From assembly GCA_028717045.1 (NCBI GenBank), contig JAQUON010000026.1:1-14292 (forward strand): DNA of 14,292 nucleotides, in the 5' to 3' direction. Below, in pieces: positions 5,477 to 11,095 of this stretch (position 1 is its first letter; the number at the start of each line of letters is the position of its first letter). The notes beneath the pieces were generated by a model that was not told the DNA's origin, made no database searches, and worked only from the letters and a program-made list of their open reading frames with translations. The stretch comes from Candidatus Omnitrophota bacterium (GTDB lineage: Bacteria; Omnitrophota; Gorgyraeia; Gygaellales; Profunditerraquicolaceae). Made by a program: the position numbers and the translations under genes.

Positions 5477-7309
5477 ATGCATTACCGTATAAAGAAGAGA
5501 CTTACTTTTTTCCTTGCGTTTGCGTGTTTCTTGCCCCGCATTGCCTTTGCCGATGACTCCTATACCCTCCAGAAAATCGTCATAACCCCCAGGCAGGATA
5601 TGTTTGATGCGTTTTTCCCCGCATCCCAGAAGAATACGGTTGATGCCGCTATGGCGGGCTCAGCGCACGGAGGCTATTTTACGGAATTGCTGAACAGGAT
5701 AGAAGGGCTGGATGTGCGCAGCCGCGGCGCATACGGCATCCAGTCAGACATATCGTTAAGAGGCTCTACCTATGAGCAGGCAGGGATACTCATTGACGGC
5801 CTGCGTGTCAACGACCCGCAGACCGGACATTTTAATCTGGATCTGCCCCTTACCGCCTTTGACGTTGAAAGGGTCGAGGTGCACAAGGATGCAAGCTCTT
5901 CTCTCTATGGTACCGGGGCCTTGGCAGGAAGCATCAATTTCGTCACCAAGAAGCCGGTTAAAAAAGAATCGCATCTTGCTGCGACGTTCGGAGAGCATGC
6001 GCTCTTCGGTCAGGCATTTTCATTGTCTTACCCTGGCGAGGGCCTTTGCGGCAGGCTCTCCTTTGACCATTCGGTTTCAAGCGGCTCAAGGCCTAATACC
6101 GATTTCAAGAATTCCATTGCCTCGCTCTACGCCGTCAAGGAATGGGATGAGTGTACCCAGGACCTCCTCTTGGGTTACCAAAAAAAAGATTTTGGCGCTG
6201 ACAGCTTCTATTCTAACCTGTTCCCCGAAGAAGAAGAACACACCGAGACCCTGTTCTTGCGCTCTGGCCTGGATAACCAGCTGTATTCGGGGCAATTGCA
6301 CAATAGTATATTTTTAAGAAAACACCGCGACAAGTTTATCTTAAGGAGAAATAGCCCTACCTCGGTCAATTATCACACGACCTATGTCTATGGCCTAAAT
6401 TCTAGGTACGCGGTTGCCGTACCTTTCGGCGACCTGCTCTTTGGCGGCGATATAGGCAGGGATGAAATATACTCGACAAACTTAGGTACGCATACACGCT
6501 TGTTCAACGCCGGCCTTGTAGGCATCCATCGCGAGATTAACGACGCATTAGATATGCACGCAACCGCGCGGCTGGATCATTATCAACAATGGCCACAGCA
6601 GCCGTCATATAACCTCGGGTTTGGGTATTGGGCGGCCAAACACAGGGCATTAGTGAAAGGCGAAGTAGGCAGGGGGTTTAGGATCCCCACGTTCACCGAA
6701 CTCTATTATTCCGATGCCGCAAATAAAGGGAATGCAGAGTTAAAGGCAGAGAAGTCGGATAATTTTTCGTTGGGGATTGGCTGGTATGATGCGCCTTTTG
6801 AAGTTGAGCTTAACGGATTCGTAAGGAACGGCCGTAATCTCATCGATTGGACGCGCGCTACTTCTGCGCAGGTCTGGCAGGCGACAAACCTGGGTAAGGC
6901 ACAGTTTAGGGGCGCAGAGCTTGGATTGAAGCTAAAGCCTTCTTTCCAGTATATAGGAACAAGGTTAGAGGAGGTTACGGCATCTTTTGCATTTCAGGAA
7001 GCGCGCCATAAGACGGCAGGTTTTCAGTCAAAATACGCCCTCGATATAGCAACACAGCAATGGTTTTTAGGCATACGCCAGCGCATCTGCGGCTTAGGCC
7101 TGCGTTGGCAGCTCTCGTATATAGAGCGTAAATTTGGCGAGACATATTTCGTAGGGAATGCCTATGTGTCAAAAAAGATATCCCGCAACGGCTTTACCTT
7201 GGAGCCTTTCTTGGCCGTTGAAAATTTTTCCGATACCGACTATTCAGAGGTCGCAGGGGTCTTGCAGCCGGCACGGTGGATAAAATGGGGCTTGCGCTGC
7301 GATTGGTAA
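5477..7309 (+). CDS. TonB-dependent outer-membrane receptor (BtuB-like size)
   Basis: The 610-residue protein is an energy-dependent outer-membrane importer. Residues 1-25 are a signal peptide (KKR, hydrophobic core, cleavage after AFA). A TonB-box-like segment follows (LQKIVITPR, 31-39). The plug domain, about 50-160, shows LLNRIEGLDVRSRG (71-84), ISLRGSTYEQAGILIDGLR (92-110), DPQTGHFNLDLP (113-124), VERVEVHKDASSSLYGTGALAGSINFVT (130-157). The rest is a 22-strand-type barrel with alternating strands, including GEVGRGFRIPTFTELYY, and it ends in an aromatic residue (Trp) as outer-membrane proteins do. Length is close to BtuB (about 600). No Shine-Dalgarno is visible before the ATG. The substrate is not shown by the sequence; cobalamin, iron chelates or biotin are options. 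Its promoter overlaps a BirA-like box, favouring biotin as a hypothesis. Confidence 0.9.
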   Translation: MHYRIKKRLTFFLAFACFLPRIAFADDSYTLQKIVITPRQDMFDAFFPASQKNTVDAAMAGSAHGGYFTELLNRIEGLDVRSRGAYGIQSDISLRGSTYEQAGILIDGLRVNDPQTGHFNLDLPLTAFDVERVEVHKDASSSLYGTGALAGSINFVTKKPVKKESHLAATFGEHALFGQAFSLSYPGEGLCGRLSFDHSVSSGSRPNTDFKNSIASLYAVKEWDECTQDLLLGYQKKDFGADSFYSNLFPEEEEHTETLFLRSGLDNQLYSGQLHNSIFLRKHRDKFILRRNSPTSVNYHTTYVYGLNSRYAVAVPFGDLLFGGDIGRDEIYSTNLGTHTRLFNAGLVGIHREINDALDMHATARLDHYQQWPQQPSYNLGFGYWAAKHRALVKGEVGRGFRIPTFTELYYSDAANKGNAELKAEKSDNFSLGIGWYDAPFEVELNGFVRNGRNLIDWTRATSAQVWQATNLGKAQFRGAELGLKLKPSFQYIGTRLEEVTASFAFQEARHKTAGFQSKYALDIATQQWFLGIRQRICGLGLRWQLSYIERKFGETYFVGNAYVSKKISRNGFTLEPFLAVENFSDTDYSEVAGVLQPARWIKWGLRCDW

Positions 7310-7324
7310 GGCAGGATAAAAATG

Positions 7325-7352
7325 TTGAATTTTTCGGTTTTCAGGATATAAT
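7325..7352 (+). promoter_or_regulatory. Promoter of the ABM-like gene
   Basis: TATAAT at 7347-7352 is exact and TTGAAT at 7325-7330 is a four-of-six -35 with a 16-base spacer. Transcription would start near 7359, within the palindrome at 7357-7374. Confidence 0.6.
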
Positions 7353-7356
7353 ACAT

Positions 7357-7374
7357 TGCGTAGCGCGCTACGCA
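7357..7374 (+). promoter_or_regulatory. 18-bp perfect palindrome at the transcription start (operator or 5' mRNA hairpin)
   Basis: TGCGTAGCGCGCTACGCA is a perfect palindrome with no spacer, beginning five bases after a TATAAT. As DNA it could be an operator for a dimeric regulator blocking initiation; as RNA it would form a stable hairpin at the very 5' end of the message. No T tract follows (the next bases are CTTCTT then eight A), so it does not look like a terminator on the + strand, and its flanks do not fit one on the - strand either. Confidence 0.55.
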
Positions 7375-7386
7375 CTTCTTAAAAAA

Positions 7387-7392
7387 AAGGAG
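7387..7392 (+). promoter_or_regulatory. Ribosome binding site that fixes a GTG start
   Basis: AAGGAG lies five bases before the GTG at 7398, the best Shine-Dalgarno in this part of the window, and decides the start of the 100-residue protein. Confidence 0.75.
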
Positions 7393-7397
7393 CCGCT

Positions 7398-7700
7398 GTG
7401 TTTTTTCATACGGTACTATTCGAAATCAAGCCACGCGAGGTCCTGGATTACCGCAGGGATAGCAAGATGTGGGCACGCCATGCAAAACAGGCGAAAGGCT
7501 TTATCAATTATTTCACCATGAAAAGAAGCGATGCCAGCAACCAGTATGCCTCCGTATACCAATGGAGGACCAAAAAGGACCATGAGCGGTTCATGCAGAA
7601 ATTGCATGACTGGCTGGTCTCTCAATCCAAGGCCAAGGTAAAGGTGCTTGGTTATTATCAGCTGCAGACTATTGACCGGGTGCGTAACGGCAGCGCCTGA
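7398..7700 (+). CDS. Small ABM/dimeric alpha-beta barrel-like protein, function unknown
   Basis: A 100-residue protein starting at GTG behind a strong AAGGAG. The pattern fits the ferredoxin-like fold of the antibiotic-biosynthesis-monooxygenase (ABM)/dimeric alpha-beta barrel superfamily: strand FHTVLFEIKP (3-12), helix VLDYRRDSKMWARHAKQAKG (15-34), strand FINYFTMKRS (35-44), strand YASVYQWRTKK (50-60), helix HERFMQKLHDWLVSQ (62-76) and a last strand VKVLGYYQLQ (81-90). Members range from haem-degrading monooxygenases to proteins with no known activity, and no catalytic residue can be named here. It has its own promoter and a palindrome at the start site, and sits alone between the receptor gene and mnmA. 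The gene is well supported; the fold is moderately sure; the role is unknown. Confidence 0.65.
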   Translation: MFFHTVLFEIKPREVLDYRRDSKMWARHAKQAKGFINYFTMKRSDASNQYASVYQWRTKKDHERFMQKLHDWLVSQSKAKVKVLGYYQLQTIDRVRNGSA

Positions 7701-7752
7701 CCAGTCCCCTTATTCTTATTTCGCAAGCCCTCCTTTTTAAAATATCAAATTA

Positions 7753-7761
7753 TGTTATAAT
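7753..7761 (+). promoter_or_regulatory. Extended -10 promoter very close to the mnmA start
   Basis: TGTTATAAT (7753-7761) is an extended -10 (TGnTATAAT). The -35 region (about 7732-7739, T-rich) is poor, as often with extended -10 promoters. The expected start, near 7768, is only about two bases before the mnmA ATG at 7770, so this message would be leaderless or nearly so. Confidence 0.6.
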
Positions 7762-7769
7762 GAGGCATT

Positions 7770-8852
7770 ATGAAAAAACGTGTTGTGGTGGCAATGAGCG
7801 GAGGAGTTGATTCTTCGGTAGCTGCTGCGTTACTGGTAACGCAGGGATACGAGGTTATCGGCATTACCATGTGTTTCAATATCGCCGATTCTGCAAGGAA
7901 AAAACCGGCGTGTTGCGGGCTGCAGGGGATAGAAGACGCACGCAGGGTCGCGCATGCCCTAGGCATAAGGCATTATGTATTGAATTTTAAAGCCGCCTTG
8001 CAGGATAAGGTCATAGACGATTTTTGCAACGAGTACTTCCGCGGCAGGACCCCTAACCCTTGCATACGCTGCAACCAATACCTTAAATTCGGAGCGCTTT
8101 TAAAGAAGGCCATATCGTTTGACGCTTCGTTCCTTGCAACAGGCCATTATGCGCGCATACAAAAGAGCCGAAGCAGCACATCAGGCAGATACGAGTACCT
8201 GCTTAAAAAAGCAAAGGACCTGCGCAAAGACCAATCCTATTTCCTCTATCGCCTGAACCAGCAGCAGCTTTCAAGGCTGCTTTTTCCTTTGGGCGGCTAT
8301 ACTAAAGAAGAAGCGCGCTCACTCGCTAAAGGCTACGGGCTTAGCGTTGCAGGCAAGCGTGCGAGCCAGGAAATATGCTTTCTTCCCGGTGATTACCGCG
8401 TATTTTTACGGGGCCGAGCCGTAGATAGGATTAAGCCGGGGCCTATTGTGGATACGGCAGGCAATGTGCGCGGCCTCCATAAAGGAATTGCGTTATATAC
8501 TATCGGGCAGCGCCAGGGCCTCGGCATTGCTGCAGGATACCCTCTTTTTGTTACTGCATTGCGGCCGGACACAAACACGGTGGTGGTCGGCAGGAAAGAA
8601 GAAGCCTTCCGGAAGGAATGCGTGCTTAAAGACCTACATTGTATCGGCACGCAGCTGAAAAATAAGATTGTGGTAAGAGTGAGGATACGCTATAATCACA
8701 AAGAGGAACCGGCCTGTGTGACGATTGAAAACAAGAAGGCCAGGGTCGTATTCAAGAAGCCTCAATTTGCCATCACGCCCGGCCAGTCCGCGGTATTTTA
8801 CGACAGGGATACCGTGATAGGCGGCGGCATTATCCAGGAAGCGGTAGCATGA
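7770..8852 (+). CDS. mnmA: tRNA-specific 2-thiouridylase MnmA
   Basis: The 360-residue enzyme puts sulphur on C2 of uridine 34 in the tRNAs for Lys, Glu and Gln, using ATP and persulphide sulphur relayed from a cysteine desulphurase (the NifS at 2195-3364 is a candidate source). The N-terminal PP-loop is SGGVDSS (10-16). The sulphur-handling cysteines are Cys101 in GRTPNPCIRCN (92-102) and Cys203 in SQEICFLPGDYR (199-210); Cys98 makes an additional CxxC with Cys101. DLRKDQSYFLYRL (150-162) and YTIGQRQGLGI are family signatures, and the C-terminal beta-barrel closes the protein. The ATG has a GAGG only four bases upstream, overlapping the expected transcription start. The stop overlaps the nadA start (ATGA), so the two are translationally coupled. 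Confidence 0.95.
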   Translation: MKKRVVVAMSGGVDSSVAAALLVTQGYEVIGITMCFNIADSARKKPACCGLQGIEDARRVAHALGIRHYVLNFKAALQDKVIDDFCNEYFRGRTPNPCIRCNQYLKFGALLKKAISFDASFLATGHYARIQKSRSSTSGRYEYLLKKAKDLRKDQSYFLYRLNQQQLSRLLFPLGGYTKEEARSLAKGYGLSVAGKRASQEICFLPGDYRVFLRGRAVDRIKPGPIVDTAGNVRGLHKGIALYTIGQRQGLGIAAGYPLFVTALRPDTNTVVVGRKEEAFRKECVLKDLHCIGTQLKNKIVVRVRIRYNHKEEPACVTIENKKARVVFKKPQFAITPGQSAVFYDRDTVIGGGIIQEAVA

Positions 8853-9808
8853 TAATGAGCAACATATCGTTTGCGAACCTCGAAGAAAAAATAAAATTGC
8901 TCAAAAAACAGCGCAAGGCGGTAATACTTGTCCATAATTACCAACTGCCCGAAGTCCAGGATGTCGCTGATTTCAGGGGCGATTCGCTGGAGCTTAGCCG
9001 TATAGCCGCAAAGACCGACGCAAAGGTGATCGTGTTTTGCGGCGTCCATTTTATGGCTGAGACCGCCTCGATCCTGTGCCCGGACAAGCAGGTGGTTATG
9101 CCGGATATACATTCCGGCTGCCCTATGGCCGGCATGATGACCGCACTGCAGCTGAAGAAATTAAAAAAAGACCACCCTGACGCAATCGCAGTAGGCTATG
9201 TGAATACCTCCGCCGAAGTAAAGGCAGAGCTCGATGTGTGCTGTACCTCAACCAATGCCGTTTCGGTCGTGAACGCAATCATGCGTGATTACGAAAACGG
9301 CGGCAGGAGGTTCGGAAAGAAAAAAGAGATTATTTTTGTCCCCGATAAATACCTCGCCGACTATGTGTCCCGGCGCACAGGCAAAAAGCTCATTGCCTGG
9401 AACGGGTTCTGCCCCACCCACGTGAAAATGCTGCCGGAAGACGTAAAAAGGGAAAAGCGCTTCCATCCGAAAGCAAAAGTCATGGTGCATCCGGAATGCC
9501 TTCCTTCGGTAGTGGACATGGCCGATGCAGTGCTTTCTACCAGCCAGATGGTGAAGTTTGCCAAAGAAAGCGATGCCAGGGAATTCATCGTAGGTACTGA
9601 AGTAGGCTTGATATACCGCCTCAAACAGGATAATCCGGGGAAAGAGTTTTATCCACTTTCCGAAAGGGCTGTCTGCCCCAACATGAAGAGGACCACCCAG
9701 GAGAAGATACTCTGGGCCTTGGAGGAATTAAAGACCGAGGTAAGGGTATCTGAAGGGATACGCCGGAAAGCCAAAAAGGCAATAGACGCAATGCTTTCTA
9801 TTATCTAA
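8849..9808 (+). CDS. nadA: Quinolinate synthase NadA
   Basis: The 319-residue [4Fe-4S] enzyme condenses iminoaspartate with dihydroxyacetone phosphate to form quinolinate for NAD synthesis. Signatures are ILVHNYQLPEVQDVADFRGDS (26-46), FCGVHFMAETASILCPDK, MPDIHSGCPMA (84-94), VNTSAEVKAELDVCCTSTNA (118-137), FVPDKYLADYV (163-173), NGFCPTH (185-191), HPECLPSVVDMAD (214-226) and SERAVCPNMK (271-280). Cys91, Cys188 and Cys276 are the expected three cluster ligands; Cys217 is a further conserved cysteine. It starts at 8849 in an ATGA overlap with mnmA, with AGGA at 8836-8839; a second ATG at 8855 is possible but worse placed. NadB (or aspartate dehydrogenase) and NadC are not in the window. Its cluster would depend on a NifU/NifS-type system like the one upstream. 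Confidence 0.96.
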   Translation: MIMSNISFANLEEKIKLLKKQRKAVILVHNYQLPEVQDVADFRGDSLELSRIAAKTDAKVIVFCGVHFMAETASILCPDKQVVMPDIHSGCPMAGMMTALQLKKLKKDHPDAIAVGYVNTSAEVKAELDVCCTSTNAVSVVNAIMRDYENGGRRFGKKKEIIFVPDKYLADYVSRRTGKKLIAWNGFCPTHVKMLPEDVKREKRFHPKAKVMVHPECLPSVVDMADAVLSTSQMVKFAKESDAREFIVGTEVGLIYRLKQDNPGKEFYPLSERAVCPNMKRTTQEKILWALEELKTEVRVSEGIRRKAKKAIDAMLSII

Positions 9809-9810
9809 CG

Positions 9811-10476
9811 ATGATCAAACTTTCACCCAGCAGCCTGAACCTTTTTCTTGATTGCCCCCGCTGTTTCTGGCTTTATGTGAACAAGGGCGTCAAAAGGCCC
9901 GGCCCGCCGGTAGCTACCATTACTTCGGGGCTTGACCGCGTAGTCAAGGAATACTTTAACCTCTTCCGAAGCACACAGGGCCTGCCGCCTTTCCTCGAAG
10001 GCAAGGTGCCCGGGAAATTAATGGCAAGGCTTCCTTACAGGGGGTGGTTTGAATTTACCGACGAGTCAAACGACGCAAAACTGGGCGGCTACCTTGATGA
10101 ATGTATAGAAGTGGAAAAGGGCTTCTACGCGGCATTAGACCATAAGACGAGGGGGTCTGTGCCGGATACCGTCCATGAGGCATACCAGCTCCAGATGGAC
10201 GTGTATACTTTCCTATTGGAAAAGAATCAACTGCCCACACATAGGAAGGCGTACCTGGTGTATTACATCCCGCAGAAAATGCTCCCCAAAGGGGAATTTC
10301 AATTTGAAACATCCGTAAAGGAAATTACGACAGACCCTGGCCGCGCCCAAGAGGTATTCCGCAGGGCGGTAGCATTGTTGCACGGTCCTGTGCCGGCAGC
10401 CGGGGATGAGTGCGAATTTTGTAAATGGGCGCTTACTACAGTTGGCGATGAACATACCGGTAGTATACCAAGATAA
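9811..10476 (+). CDS. Stand-alone PD-(D/E)XK nuclease, Cas4/RecB-like with four cysteines
   Basis: This 221-residue protein looks like a single-domain exonuclease-type member of the PD-(D/E)XK superfamily (PDDEXK_1). Seen are LSPSSLNLFLDCPRCFWLY (4-22), the metal-binding GGYLDE with Asp96 (92-97), the ALDHKT core with Asp110 and Lys112 (108-113), and the following helix YQLQMDVYTFLLE (125-137), which resembles the QxxxY motif. Cysteines 15 and 18 at the N-terminus and 201 and 204 at the C-terminus could hold an Fe-S cluster, as in Cas4 and AddB, though with a 2+2 rather than the usual 1+3 spacing. There are no cas genes, CRISPR repeats or helicase nearby, so it is probably a housekeeping DNA-processing protein. 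It starts two bases after nadA without a visible Shine-Dalgarno and overlaps the next gene by 29 bases. Confidence 0.75.
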   Translation: MIKLSPSSLNLFLDCPRCFWLYVNKGVKRPGPPVATITSGLDRVVKEYFNLFRSTQGLPPFLEGKVPGKLMARLPYRGWFEFTDESNDAKLGGYLDECIEVEKGFYAALDHKTRGSVPDTVHEAYQLQMDVYTFLLEKNQLPTHRKAYLVYYIPQKMLPKGEFQFETSVKEITTDPGRAQEVFRRAVALLHGPVPAAGDECEFCKWALTTVGDEHTGSIPR

Positions 10477-11095
10477 GTGGCTTATGGTTGTGGATAAGCC
10501 GTCCGGCCTCTTAGTGATTCCTACGCCCAGGAACGAAGCGCGCACATTAACGAGCATACTCAACAGCGACGCAAAGGCAAAAGGCCTGGCATACCGGCTG
10601 CACCCGTGCCATCGGCTTGACCGGGATACCTCGGGGTTAGTGATATATGCGAAAGGCAAATCCTTCCAGCAGGCGATGATGCGCATGTTTAAGGAAAAGA
10701 AAATCAAAAAGACCTACCTTGGCTTTGTGCAGGGGGCATTGGCTAAGGCGCACGGCCGCATCAGCTATCCTATCGACTCCCAGCCCTCATCCACTGAATA
10801 CCGCACGATTAAGGCATGCAAGGATTTCACGGTCGTTGCAATTATGCCGGAAACCGGCAGGAAGAACCAGATCAGGATACATTTTAAGCGCATCGGCCAT
10901 CCGCTGGTCGGGGAGCGCAGGTTTGCATTCAGGAAAGACTTTGCCATAAAAGCCAAGAGGCTCTGCCTGCATGCGCAGCAGCTTGTATTCAGGCACCCGG
11001 TAACCGGTCAAGAGGTACGTGTTAAGTCTGCGTTGCCGGAATATTTTAAGTTATTTCTGCAACAACATCGTGTTTCTTATGAAGCCAAAAATTAG
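10448..11095 (+). CDS. RluA-family pseudouridine synthase without S4 domain
   Basis: A 215-residue RNA-modifying enzyme that converts specific uridines of rRNA or tRNA to pseudouridine. The fold starts at once with PVVYQDKWLMVVDKPSGLLV (4-23). The catalytic motif HRLDRDTSG lies at 55-63, with Asp58 the expected nucleophile. TGRKNQIRIHF (136-146) and HPLVGERRF (151-159) complete the RluA signature. The N-terminal S4 RNA-binding domain of RluC/RluD is absent, so it resembles RluA/TruC-length enzymes; the target uridine cannot be told. The frame is open back to an ATG at 10406, but those 14 residues read through nuclease codons and match nothing in the family, so 10448 is preferred. It overlaps the nuclease gene by 29 bases and the next gene by 17. 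Confidence 0.9.
   Translation: MNIPVVYQDKWLMVVDKPSGLLVIPTPRNEARTLTSILNSDAKAKGLAYRLHPCHRLDRDTSGLVIYAKGKSFQQAMMRMFKEKKIKKTYLGFVQGALAKAHGRISYPIDSQPSSTEYRTIKACKDFTVVAIMPETGRKNQIRIHFKRIGHPLVGERRFAFRKDFAIKAKRLCLHAQQLVFRHPVTGQEVRVKSALPEYFKLFLQQHRVSYEAKN

Noticed and set aside
5772..6317. 181-codon open frame on the + strand inside the receptor gene
   Set aside because: It lies entirely within the plug and barrel coding region in another frame, and its translation resembles no known family.
8668..8696. Possible internal promoter (TTGTGG-N17-TATAAT) within mnmA ahead of nadA
   Set aside because: The -35 matches only three of six bases and the TATAAT encodes conserved-region codons; mnmA and nadA are tightly coupled by ATGA, so a separate promoter is not needed. 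Not excluded.
9811..10476. Calling this gene cas4 and inferring a CRISPR system
   Set aside because: No CRISPR repeats or cas1/cas2 are in the window and the cysteine pattern differs from Cas4; the neighbours are housekeeping genes.
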